Made by a program: the position numbers and the translations under genes
Notes under the pieces: generated by a model
Told to the model about the DNA's origin: nothing
Databases searched by the model: none
Seen by the model: only the letters and a program-made list of their open reading frames with translations
Shown here: positions 1-10,000 of the stretch, piece after piece
How positions within the stretch are numbered: position 1 is the stretch's first letter
Layout of the letters: each line of letters begins with the position of its first letter
Assembly: GCF_027594145.1 (NCBI RefSeq)
Contig: NZ_JAQFFK010000003.1
Location: 248,001 to 312,000 of the forward strand
From: Methanococcoides alaskense
GTDB lineage: Archaea; Halobacteriota; Methanosarcinia; Methanosarcinales; Methanosarcinaceae
Length of the DNA stretch: 64,000 bases
Direction of reading: 5' to 3'

Positions 1-1
1 A

Positions 2-703
2 AAGGACCTGAAGGAGGAACTTGTGAGGCGTGGTATCGAAGAGGTCGAGGATGTTCCTAATTATGAGACAGTTAGCACAAGGATCGCCTCCATCGAGAAG
101 GCCATGGAACGTCTCGAGCCTGTTAACATGAGAGCCATCGATGAATACGATGAGGTGGATGGAAGGGTCGTGGACCTTAAGACCAGAAGGGCCATTCTCT
201 TTAATGAACGGGAACAGATCCTTTCTCGTATCGATCAGTATGAGACGCTCAAGAAAGATGCTTTCATGGAAACTTTCCATGGTATCAACGAACCTTTCAA
301 GGAGATCTTCCACGAACTTTCTGATGGTTCCGGGGAACTCGTACTTGATGATACTGACGAACCCTTCAATGGTGGACTTACCCTTCGGGCACAGCCAAAG
401 GAGAAGACCCTGCAGCGTCTGGAAGCAATGTCCGGTGGGGAGAAGAGTCTTACTGCACTGGCATTTGTCTTTGCTATCCAGCAGTATCGCCCTGCACCTT
501 TCTACGCATTCGATGAGATCGATATGTTCCTTGATGGTGCGAACGCTGACCGTGTTGCACAGCGTGTTAAAAAAGCAAAGGGTAAGGCACAGTTTATCGT
601 CGTGTCCCTGCGTAAGCCGATGATAGAGGCGGCTGAGCGTACCATTGGTGTGGCCATGCAGGAGAACAATATCACAAGCATTACGGGTGTGAAATTACGT
701 TGA
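2..703 (+). CDS. smc: Chromosome segregation ATPase SMC, C-terminal part (5' end outside window)
   Basis: SMC forms the ATP-driven condensin ring that compacts and separates chromosomes. The reading frame is open to the window edge, so only the end of the second coiled coil and the C-terminal ATPase lobe are present. Visible are the conserved EPVNMRAI stretch near the coil-head junction, the ABC signature MSGGEKSL (from about 428) and a Walker B region YAFDEID with the acidic pair at 512-517, followed by the D-loop region. The stop codon overlaps the scpA start (TTGA), and scpB follows, so all three condensin subunits form one operon. The family assignment is secure. Confidence 0.96.
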   Translation, partial: KDLKEELVRRGIEEVEDVPNYETVSTRIASIEKAMERLEPVNMRAIDEYDEVDGRVVDLKTRRAILFNEREQILSRIDQYETLKKDAFMETFHGINEPFKEIFHELSDGSGELVLDDTDEPFNGGLTLRAQPKEKTLQRLEAMSGGEKSLTALAFVFAIQQYRPAPFYAFDEIDMFLDGANADRVAQRVKKAKGKAQFIVVSLRKPMIEAAERTIGVAMQENNITSITGVKLR

Positions 704-1542
704 ACGATATTCCAGAGGAGCCTGAAGGGATCGATGCAAGTATGGATGAAGCAGGCGCTGGCATCGATGAGGTCGTCAAAATATCCGGTAGTTCCATTGA
801 TCCTGAGTTTCTTGAGACCCTTCGCTCCCTCGGTGTCGATGAATCGCAGATAGAGATATCCGATGATGTTCTCTGTGAACCTGTGGAGATATTCGTCACC
901 CTTGCGAAGAACGGGGATATTAATCCCTGGGATATTGATATTGTCGAAGTTACAGATAAGTTTCTGGCATATATAGAAGATCTTAAGATAATGGACCTCA
1001 GGATCTCAGGAAGGACACTTCTATATGCATCTATTCTTCTCAGGATGAAATCTATAGGTATCGTTCAGGAAGAAGAGGAAGTGGATGATGATCTCCTGGA
1101 CGATGACATGGATTTTTATGACATCAAGGAATATCCAGTACCAAAGCTTCCTATACGCCGTACTGCAACCCGGCCGGTCACTCTTCAAGAGCTTATCACT
1201 GAGCTTAAGAAGGCGGAAAAGGTCGAGACCAGAAGGAAAGACCGCAGAATACGCCGCCGTCTTGAAGTGTTTGATAGGGTCACTACAGACGATGTGCTCG
1301 GGATAGCCCATGAGGAGGATATACGCGGCAGGGTGGACACTCTTTATACTTCTCTGGAAGAGTTGTTTAGAACTAGGGATGAAGTTATGTTCTCGGACCT
1401 TGTAGACTGGTCCGGAAGCCGCTCGGAAAGATTGATGACGTATATCTCACTGCTGTTCCTTGCTTCTGAGAAAAAGGTATTGTTGGCACAGGAAGAACTT
1501 TTCGGGGAATTATTTGTGCTTCCCCCAGCTGTCATTGAATGA
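700..1542 (+). CDS. scpA: Segregation and condensation protein A (kleisin)
   Basis: ScpA is the kleisin that bridges the SMC heads. The 280-residue protein has an acidic N-terminus of about 50 residues, then the typical ScpA core (LVTLAKNGDINPWDIDIVEVTDKFL-type helix-turn-helix around residues 65-90) and a C-terminal winged helix (about 195-270) that would contact the SMC head. The start is a TTG at 700 overlapping the smc stop by four bases, implying translational coupling. scpB begins 16 bases after the stop. A long acidic loop (DDDLLDDDMD, about residues 128-137) lies in the middle. Function follows from the family and the operon. Confidence 0.92.
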   Translation: MNDIPEEPEGIDASMDEAGAGIDEVVKISGSSIDPEFLETLRSLGVDESQIEISDDVLCEPVEIFVTLAKNGDINPWDIDIVEVTDKFLAYIEDLKIMDLRISGRTLLYASILLRMKSIGIVQEEEEVDDDLLDDDMDFYDIKEYPVPKLPIRRTATRPVTLQELITELKKAEKVETRRKDRRIRRRLEVFDRVTTDDVLGIAHEEDIRGRVDTLYTSLEELFRTRDEVMFSDLVDWSGSRSERLMTYISLLFLASEKKVLLAQEELFGELFVLPPAVIE

Positions 1543-1558
1543 TTTGAAGGGGAAATAA

Positions 1559-2662
1559 ATGAGCGATAGAGAGATCATAGAAGCTGTACTTTTTGCGGCT
1601 GGTGAAGCTGTTGACACACAGACGCTTGCGAAGGTCCTCAATAGGTCAGCAAGGAATGTCGCACCTGTGATCCGGTCCCTGATGGAAGAGTACTCGACAC
1701 GCGAGTCCGGAATGGAGATCATAGACCTTGGCGGGCGTTATGTCATGCAGGTCAAACCAAAATATACTGATGTTATAAGTCCCATCGCACCAAAGGAATT
1801 GAAAGCGCCTATACTTCGTACGCTTTCCATGGTTGCTTATCATCAACCCGTTGTCCAGTCGGAGCTCGTTGATATGAGGGGCAATTCCGTTTATGATCAT
1901 ATTCGGGAACTTAAGGACAGGGGCTTCATTGAAGCAGTGCCTCATGGGAGGACCAAACTTCTTCAAACGACTCCGCTATTTGCAGATTATTTCGGTCTTG
2001 ATAGGAATGAACCGGAATCGATCAAGAAAAAGATCGTTGAACTCTCACGCCAGCAAAGCGGTAAGGAAGGTCTTGATAGGTGGCTGGGACGCAAGTTCAT
2101 TGGTTTTACTCCGATGTACAGGTCCCTTGTGGACCTTTGTGGTATAAAGGACTACAGGACGATCAATGCCTATGATCCTACTGAAGAAGAACTGGATGAG
2201 CTTGCTGATGTTTATAAGCTTGTAATAACAAAAGGTTACGTCGAGAAAGTAACAAATAATTATGACGGTGAGATAATTGAGGTACGGTCTACCACTTTTG
2301 ATGATCTCCTCGATGCCATAAAGTTACTTGAGAACGTGGCTGATCCAGAAAGGGTGAAAGAAAGCATCGAACTCATTACGGAACTGAGGGAGAGGTATGT
2401 GTCAAAGGCACTTGTGATCAGTAAGAAGGTCAGGCCAGCAACAGATATGATCGCCCGGATCGTTAGTGATCTGCGCCTTGGTATTTCAGCAGAAGGGGTA
2501 GTTATAGCACCTGACTATGGTACATCAAGCGAAGGTACGAACGTTACCGAAGGGGCTGATATTCTGGTCCCTACTCATTCATCTGTCGAGGGCGATCTCA
2601 TTGAGAGGGTGTGCAAAAAATATGATGCTATCATCGATGGATTGAAGAAGCTCGAAGACTGA
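1559..2662 (+). CDS. scpB: Segregation and condensation protein B, with long C-terminal extension
   Basis: ScpB binds the kleisin and regulates the SMC ring. Residues 1-160 carry the tandem winged-helix fold of the family, including the typical QPVVQSEL and GNSVYDHI stretches. Bacterial ScpB usually ends near 180-200 residues, but here another 170 or so follow, rich in charged helices and with no domain I can name. The ATG at 1559 is preceded by GAAGGGGAAATAA. It is the third gene of the smc-scpA-scpB operon. The extension is in frame without a break and is probably a lineage-specific module rather than a fusion to a known enzyme. Confidence 0.9.
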   Translation: MSDREIIEAVLFAAGEAVDTQTLAKVLNRSARNVAPVIRSLMEEYSTRESGMEIIDLGGRYVMQVKPKYTDVISPIAPKELKAPILRTLSMVAYHQPVVQSELVDMRGNSVYDHIRELKDRGFIEAVPHGRTKLLQTTPLFADYFGLDRNEPESIKKKIVELSRQQSGKEGLDRWLGRKFIGFTPMYRSLVDLCGIKDYRTINAYDPTEEELDELADVYKLVITKGYVEKVTNNYDGEIIEVRSTTFDDLLDAIKLLENVADPERVKESIELITELRERYVSKALVISKKVRPATDMIARIVSDLRLGISAEGVVIAPDYGTSSEGTNVTEGADILVPTHSSVEGDLIERVCKKYDAIIDGLKKLED

Positions 2663-2669
2663 CTTTTCA

Positions 2670-2768
2670 TTGATATAGTTTTTAAATGGATATATAAAGG
2701 AAAGGGTATAAGTATATATACTGTATTTGCGAATATACCTATCCTTATAATACTGAAGGTCAAAGAAC
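2670..2768 (+). promoter_or_regulatory. AT-rich promoter region of tbp
   Basis: Between scpB and tbp lies a strongly AT-rich stretch with several overlapping TATA-like boxes (TATATAAAGG at about 2691 and GTATATATACTG around 2712). This suits an archaeal promoter of a highly expressed gene and could allow TBP to act on its own promoter, although autoregulation is inference. Confidence 0.5.
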
Positions 2769-3320
2769 ATGTCGGAACATAATATCAAAATAGAAAACGT
2801 GGTCGCATCAACTAAACTTGCTGAAGAGTTCGACCTCATAAAGATCGAAGCGGAATTCGAGGGTGCGGAATACAACAAGCAGAAATTCCCTGGGCTTGTT
2901 TATCGTGTTACTGACCCAAAGGCCGCATTCCTTGTATTCACATCCGGTAAGGTCGTATGTACCGGTGCTAAGAACGTTGCTGACGTACACATAGTCATTG
3001 GCAATATGGCAAAGAAGCTCAACGGTATCGGCATGGAAACTATTGTAGATCCTGAGATCACTGTACAGAACATTGTTGCTTCAGCTGACCTTAAGGCTAC
3101 TCTCAATCTCAATGCAATTGCTATAGGGCTCGGGCTTGAGAATATCGAGTATGAACCTGAACAGTTCCCCGGACTTGTTTACAGGATCGCTGATCCGAAA
3201 GTCGTAGTACTCATTTTCAGCTCCGGTAAACTTGTGGTCACAGGTGGAAAATCACCTGAGAACTGTGAGCAAGGAGTTGAGGTTGTAAGGCAGCAGCTTG
3301 ACAACATGGGACTTCTGTAA
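2769..3320 (+). CDS. tbp: TATA-box-binding protein
   Basis: TBP is the general archaeal transcription factor that bends promoter DNA and recruits TFB and RNA polymerase. The 183-residue protein is two imperfect direct repeats of about 90 residues, each with the IENVVAS/VQNIVAS opening, the FPGLVYR segment and the phenylalanine-containing [12 protein letters not shown] / [12 protein letters not shown] strand that inserts into the minor groove. Length and repeat structure are normal for Euryarchaeota. The next gene starts immediately after the stop (TAA then ATG), so the two are probably co-transcribed. Confidence 0.98.
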   Translation: MSEHNIKIENVVASTKLAEEFDLIKIEAEFEGAEYNKQKFPGLVYRVTDPKAAFLVFTSGKVVCTGAKNVADVHIVIGNMAKKLNGIGMETIVDPEITVQNIVASADLKATLNLNAIAIGLGLENIEYEPEQFPGLVYRIADPKVVVLIFSSGKLVVTGGKSPENCEQGVEVVRQQLDNMGLL

Positions 3321-4247
3321 ATGAGTATTCCTGCCTCACTGGACAAAAACGATGTTTGCATCCTCATTCCCACATTGAATGAGGAAGCTACCATTGTACA
3401 GCTTATCAAGGATTTCCGATCCGAAGGGTTTGAGAATATTCTTGTTATAGATGGCCATAGTTCCGACAATACTCGACAGCTTGCTGAAGAGATCGGTGCA
3501 AAGGTGATCGTTCAGGAAGGTAGGGGTAAAGGGCAGGCTGTTCAGGAAGCATTTAAGCTGATCGAAGAGCCTTACACCGTCATGATAGATGGTGACGGAA
3601 CTTATCTTGCCAGTGATGTTCATGCTTTGCTCCAGCCTATCCTCGATGGCCGCGCTGATCAGACCCTCGGGAACAGGATGGCCAATTTTGAACCCGGTGC
3701 TTTTACAAGATTGAATCTTGCAGGGAATCGGGTACTCAACAAGCTTTTCGGGTTTGCATATGGTATCTGGCTGGAAGATATACTGACAGGATATCGCGGG
3801 TTCACACGTCATGTGATAAAGAACCTTTCTCTGACCGAAATGGGATTTGAGATCGAGACCGAGATAACGGTCGAGAGTGTTAAGCACGAGATGAAGGTCG
3901 AGGTTGTTCCCATCACTTATGTGGCAAGGCATTCCTCTGCGGATACAAAGCTCAATCCGTTAAGAGATGGGTTGAAGATCGGTAAGACCATAATCAGAAT
4001 GGCAAGATTGCATAATCCGATGTTCTACTTTGGAATATTAGGTACCGGATTAATACTTTCGGGTATTGCTGTTGGTCTTTATGTGGTAAACGAGTGGATG
4101 AACGGGGTAACTCGCATTCCGATGACCATTTTAACGGCATTGCTTATCCTTTCTGGAATTCAGATGTTCATTTTCGGAATGTTGAGCGATCTTATAGTTT
4201 CTCTCCACAGGGAAACAATGCGCATGCTCAGAAAAAGAGATGAGTGA
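3321..4247 (+). CDS. aglJ: AglJ-type dolichol-phosphate glycosyltransferase with C-terminal membrane anchor
   Basis: A GT2 (GT-A) family glycosyltransferase. AglJ homologues add the first sugar to dolichol phosphate for archaeal N-glycosylation. Seen here: the LIPTLNEEATI opening, the VIDGHSSDNT segment, the DxD-like catalytic DGDGTY around residue 90, the EDILTGYRGF acceptor region near 155, and two hydrophobic segments at about 235-258 and 267-292 that would anchor it in the membrane. The substrate is inferred from similarity to the AglJ/DPM1 group; a related dolichol-phosphate mannosyltransferase role cannot be excluded. It is adjacent to tbp with no gap, with no other glycosylation gene nearby. 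Confidence 0.82.
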   Translation: MSIPASLDKNDVCILIPTLNEEATIVQLIKDFRSEGFENILVIDGHSSDNTRQLAEEIGAKVIVQEGRGKGQAVQEAFKLIEEPYTVMIDGDGTYLASDVHALLQPILDGRADQTLGNRMANFEPGAFTRLNLAGNRVLNKLFGFAYGIWLEDILTGYRGFTRHVIKNLSLTEMGFEIETEITVESVKHEMKVEVVPITYVARHSSADTKLNPLRDGLKIGKTIIRMARLHNPMFYFGILGTGLILSGIAVGLYVVNEWMNGVTRIPMTILTALLILSGIQMFIFGMLSDLIVSLHRETMRMLRKRDE

Positions 4248-4267
4248 AATTGATTCACTTATTTTTC
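4243..4267 (+). terminator. Terminator after the glycosyltransferase gene
   Basis: An inverted repeat AGTGAA-ATTGA-TTCACT overlaps the stop codon and is followed by TATTTTT, forming a hairpin plus U-run. Confidence 0.6.
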
Positions 4268-4695
4268 ACGTTACTATAATACTATGATCTATTATCCTTT
4301 GATCATACTTCTATTGTTTTTTTGTTCTTCTTCTATTATCCCTATCATGCTTTGGCAATGTCCGGTCGGATGTGCTAAAATCTCCAATATGTTATCTATA
4401 TGAAATTTTTACCAAAATCAAGTAATCTTACTTTATATCTATTCAAGAAAACTTGAGTTTGTGGAGTTTTATACAATTGTAATAATATTACTTTAGTTAA
4501 AATCGTCTACTTCAAACGGTATGTGAAGACGCTTTTATTTTTGAAATCTTTTGATATTTGGACCTAGGTGCCTTAGTATAATTGAGATCGATCATTTGAT
4601 ATTCAACTTTACTTGATTGGTTCTCAAGTTCATTTTGTGACAATACTTAAATAAAATACCTTCTTTTTTGGGATAACTAATCACGAGGTTTAATC
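4268..4695 (+). promoter_or_regulatory. Long leader/promoter region of thiC
   Basis: About 430 bases without a credible gene. It is very AT-rich. A hairpin can form at 4504-4531 (CGTC-TA-CTTCA pairing with TGAAGACG, with a small bulge) and is followed by CTTTTATTTTT, so it looks like an intrinsic terminator or attenuator. Close to thiC there is a TATA-like CTTAAATAAA around 4646 and the ribosome site CGAGGTTT just before the ATG at 4696. I searched for the TPP riboswitch signature (CUGAGA with the distal UACCUG-like segment) and did not see it, so control by thiamine, if any, is by another mechanism. Confidence 0.45.
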
Positions 4696-5979
4696 ATGTC
4701 AATTGTAACTGAGGCCAAAGCTGGTAAAATTACGGACGTAATGAAAGAAGTCGCAAAGAATGAAGGTTTAGATCCTGAATACATTATGCGCGGAATCGCT
4801 GCAGGTAGGATCGTAATCCCAACCTCCCCATACAGGGACGTTAAGCTCTGTGGTATCGGCGAAGGTCTTACAACAAAGGTAAATGCATCCATTGGTGCAT
4901 CCTCAGACATCATCGATGAGGACATGGAAGTCGCAAAAGCAAAGGCTGCAGAAGCTGCAGGTGCTGACACCCTTATGGAGCTTGGAACAGGTGGAGATTT
5001 CCTTAGTATCAGAAAGAAGGTATGTGACGCTATTTCCCTCTCCGTTGGTTCAGTCCCACTCTACCAGGCTTTCATTGGCGCTGCAAAGAGAGACGGTTCT
5101 ATCATCCACATGACAGAAGATGATCTGTGGAACGCAACTGAGCAGCAGGCAAAGCTCGGTACCAACTTCATGGCTATCCACACCGGTATCAACAACATCG
5201 TTCTCGACAGGCTCAAAGCACACGGTCGCTATGGTGGTATCTGTTCACGTGGCGGTGCTTTCATGACCACATGGATGCTTCACAACGAGAAGGAAAACCC
5301 ACTTTACGCTGACTTCGACTACCTTTGTGAGATCCTTAAAGAGCACGACGTTGTTCTCTCCACAGGTAACGGAATGCGCGCAGGTGCTATCCACGATGCT
5401 ACCGACAGGGCACAGGTACAGGAGCTCATCATCAACTCAGAATGTGCACAGAAAGCACACGACAAGTATGACCTTCAGGTAATTGTAGAAGGCCCAGGTC
5501 ACGTACCACTCGATGAAGTAGAGATGAACGTCAAACTCATGAAGTCCATGAGCGGACACAAGCCATTCTATATGCTCGGTCCACTTGTAACAGATATCTC
5601 TCCAGGAAGAGACCACATCGTAACAGCTATCGGTGCAGCAACATCCGCATCACACGGCTGTGACTTCCTCTGCTACGTAACTCCTGCAGAGCACCTTGCA
5701 CTTCCAAACATCGATGATGTTATTGAGGGTGTCCAGACATCCAAGATCGCAGCACACGTTGGTGACATGGTCAAACTCGGAAAGAGGGATCAGGACCTTG
5801 CAATGGGCAGGGCACGCAGAGACCTTGACTGGAAGAAGATGTTCAGTCTTGCACTCGACCCAGAACTCGCAAGAAAGATTAGAACCGAGAGATCCTCAGC
5901 AGATGAAGATGCATGCACAATGTGCGGTGACTTCTGTGCTGTGAAGATCGTCAACCAGAACTACAATCTCGCAAAGTAA
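4696..5979 (+). CDS. thiC: Phosphomethylpyrimidine synthase ThiC
   Basis: ThiC is the radical SAM enzyme that rearranges aminoimidazole ribotide to hydroxymethylpyrimidine phosphate for thiamine. The 427-residue protein has the family blocks MRAGAIHDATD, VEGPGHVPLDEV, MLGPLVTDISPGRDHI and CDFLCYVTPAEH, and the unusual C-terminal cluster motif CTMCGDFCAVK that binds the [4Fe-4S] centre. Length matches the short archaeal type rather than the about 600-residue bacterial type. The codon use is biased toward C-ending codons, suggesting high expression. It is a single-gene unit ending in a strong terminator. Confidence 0.97.
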   Translation: MSIVTEAKAGKITDVMKEVAKNEGLDPEYIMRGIAAGRIVIPTSPYRDVKLCGIGEGLTTKVNASIGASSDIIDEDMEVAKAKAAEAAGADTLMELGTGGDFLSIRKKVCDAISLSVGSVPLYQAFIGAAKRDGSIIHMTEDDLWNATEQQAKLGTNFMAIHTGINNIVLDRLKAHGRYGGICSRGGAFMTTWMLHNEKENPLYADFDYLCEILKEHDVVLSTGNGMRAGAIHDATDRAQVQELIINSECAQKAHDKYDLQVIVEGPGHVPLDEVEMNVKLMKSMSGHKPFYMLGPLVTDISPGRDHIVTAIGAATSASHGCDFLCYVTPAEHLALPNIDDVIEGVQTSKIAAHVGDMVKLGKRDQDLAMGRARRDLDWKKMFSLALDPELARKIRTERSSADEDACTMCGDFCAVKIVNQNYNLAK

Positions 5980-6010
5980 TGCCATTGGCATTACTTTTAA
6001 CTTCTTTTTT
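5976..6010 (+). terminator. Strong terminator of thiC
   Basis: A perfect 19-base palindromic hairpin (GTAATGCCA-T-TGGCATTAC) begins at the stop codon and is followed by a T-rich tail ending in a run of seven T. Confidence 0.8.
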
Positions 6011-6096
6011 TGAATTATTTTTTGTCCTGTGATCTTTCATATTATTTTTAGAATTAAACCCCATTATTTCTGATAATAATTAGACGTAGCAACGCC

Positions 6097-6407
6097 AGTA
6101 GGATGGAGTGACGTCTAGTAGGATGGAGTGACGTCTAGTAGGATGGAGTGACGTCTAGTAGGATGGAGTGACGTCTAGTAGGATGGAGTGACGGCTAGTG
6201 AGGTGGAGTGGCAGCTAGTTGGTGGAGTGACAGCCAGTAGGATGGAGTGACGTCTAGTAGGATGGAGTTACGGCTAGTGAGGTGGAGTGGCAGCTAGTTG
6301 GTGGAGTGACAGCCAGTAGGATTGAGTGCCTACTAGTAGGACGAAGCAAAATTCAGTAGAATAGGGGGTAGTTAGTAGACACAGCAACAGCTAGTAAGGT
6401 CCTGTCT
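6097..6407. repeat. Tandem array of 19-20 bp repeats with higher-order 79 bp period
   Basis: Fourteen or more head-to-tail units, each starting AGTAGGATGGAGTGACGTCT or a variant. Units 1-4 (6097-6176) are identical. Units 5-8 (6177-6255) and 9-12 (6256-6334) repeat one another as a 79 bp block of 20+20+19+20 bases (variants containing AGTGAGGTGGAGTGG and AGTTGGTGGAGTGA). After 6335 the units decay but the AGTAG phase persists to about 6400. The 20-base period is not a multiple of three and the units contain stops in every frame, so it is non-coding. The unit carries the palindrome GACGTC once per two helical turns. Confidence 0.9.
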
Positions 6408-6498
6408 AATCAATCATAAAAATAAGATATTATTCACCACTCTGGTGTAGAATGGTGCAATAAATATTTTCAATTATCTTTTGTCTCACACTAATAGA

Positions 6499-6774
6499 TC
6501 AGTATGTTGTCTTTGTTACGTACGAAAGGTCAAGTTTTGATACATTCGACTTCTGAACTATAAGGATCGATGACCCATAGTCAGGATTTTCATATTTGAA
6601 GCTCAACCAAGTAACATCGTCTTCTTCCACTTGGCTGCAATCTGTAATGTTATCATACCAAATGATAGAGGATGATGCACCGTCAAGCAAATAGATATAA
6701 CCTGACAGTTCCTGTCCCTCTGGAACATTCTTTATCATTTCAAGAATTGAATTAATCATTTTAGTAACACCCAT
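6499..6774 (-). CDS. Small protein of unknown function (91 aa)
   Basis: I do not recognise this protein. The start at 6774 is chosen because the ATG is preceded by TAGGGGTTGTTAAA, a good ribosome site, and by an AT-rich promoter with TTTTATATG. A longer frame beginning at 6900 has no such signal. The product is acidic, without signal peptide or membrane segment, with a short N-terminal helix (INSILEMIKNVPEG) and then alternating beta-like stretches (YIYLLDG, IIWYD, VTWLSFKY, SILIVQK). It lies alone between the repeat array and the large surface protein gene. It could be a small alpha/beta regulatory or adaptor protein, but no function can be assigned. Confidence 0.6.
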   Translation of the reverse strand: MGVTKMINSILEMIKNVPEGQELSGYIYLLDGASSSIIWYDNITDCSQVEEDDVTWLSFKYENPDYGSSILIVQKSNVSKLDLSYVTKTTY

Positions 6775-7033
6775 TTTAACAACCCCTACACATATAAAAT
6801 GATTTTGGTAAAAATCTATATTGAATACGGTATCGGAATTAAGTTTTTTCCAAATCAAACTATTATATAAATAAATCCGCAAAATAATGAGATCATGCAC
6901 ATAAATGATCTAAAAATTGCAACGTTTGATCGATCTGCAATATGGTTGTTTTAAATTCTCTTATTATTATTCACCATACTTATATACTTTTAATATCCAT
7001 TTAAATCTTGGTGCATAATTCAGGGTAGATCAC

Positions 7034-10000
7034 ATGAGAACATCAGCAAAGTTAGCGAGTATTCTAGTTCTATTATTTTTATTCACAACTCCTGCAATAG
7101 CCGTAACATTGGAGCTTTCAGCTAGTGATACTTCGGCACAAGTAGGAGAGAACGTATCATTAACTGCCCTTCTCATGAACGGGACGCTACCTCTTAACAA
7201 CACCTCGGTTAATTTTTCGACCAATCTAGGAACCCTCAGTTCTCTTTCTTCCACAACGAACGATTCCGGGTTTGCCATTGTTTCCATCAATTCTACAATT
7301 TCCGGCAACTTGGTCGTAAATGCTAGTTCGGGCACTGAAACGAACACAACCCTCGTCTCATTTTTGCCTGGTCCGGTAACGGATATTATCTTCGACATCA
7401 ACAACACTGATCCGGTAGCAGGGGATGAGGTCGATGTGAATGTAACTGCTCGTGATCAGTATGGCAACATCAACAACACTCCAACTATCAACATCTATCT
7501 TACAATGGAGGACGTACTCTCTGAACCACATAACGAGAACATTGCCCTATCTGAAGTGATGGGTAACATGTTCGAAATATCCATTGACCATAACAACATG
7601 ACCTCTGTCAAATCGGTTGAAGGTACAGGGCTTTTATTGCGAATAAATTCCACTCTTGCAGGAACACTCTCAATAGGATCAGATCTAGTGGGGATTACGA
7701 ACAATACATCTGTAGTTTATGCACCATCCAGCCCTTACTCAATGGAAGCACTTTATGATCGTGAATATCTCGTCAATACAACTTCTGATATCGTTGTAAG
7801 TTTATATGACCGTTACGATAATCCAATCGAAGGGGCTACTTTAACGTTCAACTTAACATCTCCTGCAGACACCATATACAACAGTCCGATAACATATGGC
7901 TCAGCATGGCTCTCCTCTTCAGTAGAGATCACACCTGTGGATGGTACTGCGACTGTATCTTTCAGAACAGACAAACGTGCCGGGGGAAATATAGTCAATG
8001 TAGATGCACTAAATACCTCTCTATTCCTCAGGCTCAGCATAACTGGTACTTCGGACATTGCAACTGCCCTCACACTCTCAGCAACGCCTTCATCCTGTTA
8101 TGCAAACAATGAAGATTCTTACCGACTTTCTGCACAGGTCATAGACCAGTTCTCGAATCCTTTACTTCCGGGAAATTTCCAGATAAAGGACCGGGTACTG
8201 TTCGAATCAAATTCCGGGTCCACGTTGATCCCGTTGAATGGCTATGGGGTCGGAACCACTGTAGTTGGTCCAACTCCCTATGTAGAAAACATAACGGTCA
8301 CAGCAACGTATAAGAACGAGACCGGTTCCACAGATATCAATGCATCAAAAGAGCTTTCATTCACAGAAGGGCCTCTCTCAATCTTTAATTTTTATGCAAA
8401 TCCAGATAAAGTACTTTTACAGAACATTTCTGGAAACCATAATTCAAGTGTCATATTGATAGCATTTGATGCATGGGGGCACACTCTGCAGGATGTGAAT
8501 ATAAGCCTTAACAACACAGCTCCTTCCATGGGTACTCTTTCAATGGATGGGTATCAAGGAACTAATGTAATAAACGCCACAACTGACCAATATGGGCGAG
8601 TGAATGCACTCTTCACAAGTTCGAACATCGTGGACAATTGTACCCTTATCGCAACAAGTGGTGTCATAAACGATAGTATGTCAATAGAGATCAAGGATGA
8701 GCCATTCCTCAGTGCCTATATCGATGCAGAACCTTATATCGTAAACTCTGGTGATATTGTAAACGTCACAACGATCATTACAGTAGAAGGAGAACTGCCT
8801 ATAAGCAGATCGGCTGCAACATCAATGCTTGTCCTTGACCGGTCTGGAAGTATGGACCCCGATTATTACGCAGGCACCCCCCTTGACGTAATTCTTGTTC
8901 TGGATCGTTCTGGAAGTATGGAATACCTTGGAACCACACCGGAGCAACCACTTACAGATGCCAAGTCAGCAGCAAAGGTATTCATGGAGAATCTGGTCTC
9001 GAATGCAGAAGTGGGTGTTGTCTCTTTTGCAACCTATAGTGCCGTAGATCAACAGCCATTACCCCTTAATCTTTCTGGCAACAAAGATCTGCTGCACAAT
9101 GCAATCGATTCCATGGATGCAAGTGGTTATACTGCAATGGGGGATGGTATGGTAAAGGCTAATGCCCTTCTTATCAATGGTCGCCCGGGTGCCAAAAAAA
9201 TAATGATAGTCCTTACGGATGGAGTGACAAATAGAGGATCTGATCCAGAAAGTGCAATAAGTACTGCAAATTTAAACAACATCAGGATATACACCATAGG
9301 TCTTGGAAGTTCTGAATTAATCGATGAGACGCTGTTGGAACACATTGCATCTGAAACCGGTGGTAGCTATTACAACGCTCCAAGCAGTTCTGAACTGCAA
9401 ACAGTTTACAATGCCATTGCAAAAGAGATCAGTGATTTCGATGTAACAGAGATCGATTATGGCGCTGAAGGATTCACTCCATACAGTTATGCTTTTGAAG
9501 ATGAGCTTACTTTGACATTTTCGCATGCGCCATATATACTAAAATATGATGTATGGGACATTGATAATCTCGATGAAAACTGTGGCGTTTATGTTAATGG
9601 AAATTATGTCTTCGAGATACCTGTTACCGGAGGTGAAAAATGGTCTACCTTTGAGCATGACATCTCTTCAGAGGTCCTGAACGGTACGAACACTATCATT
9701 ATTGAAGATCCGATGAATTCTCCCAATTCTATCAGAAATCTAGGAGTGTTTGCAGATGGGATCCTTTTAGCATCCAAACCCTCAGAAACAACATACACAA
9801 GTGCTGAGCCATATGTGATCAATTTCAACACTTCATACTATGGGTATGAAAATGTATTTCAGGTAAATGAGGAGGTCAATGATCTCAAGGTAATGGCAAG
9901 TTGGGCTTTCATTGATAATGATCTGGATGTCAGATTAACATCACCATCCGGCATATCTTATGGGAAAATGGAATCTACCTCCGGATACTTCACGGATGAA

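Noticed and set aside
4268-4695. TPP riboswitch upstream of thiC
   Set aside because: No CUGAGA-type pyrophosphate loop or matching conserved elements were found in the leader.
6097-6407. CRISPR array downstream of thiC
   Set aside because: The units are contiguous 19-20 bp repeats with no unique spacers, and no cas gene is near. It is a tandem repeat.
6775-6900. N-terminal extension of the 91-residue gene to 6900
   Set aside because: The stretch is AT-rich promoter-like sequence and the ribosome site supports the start at 6774.
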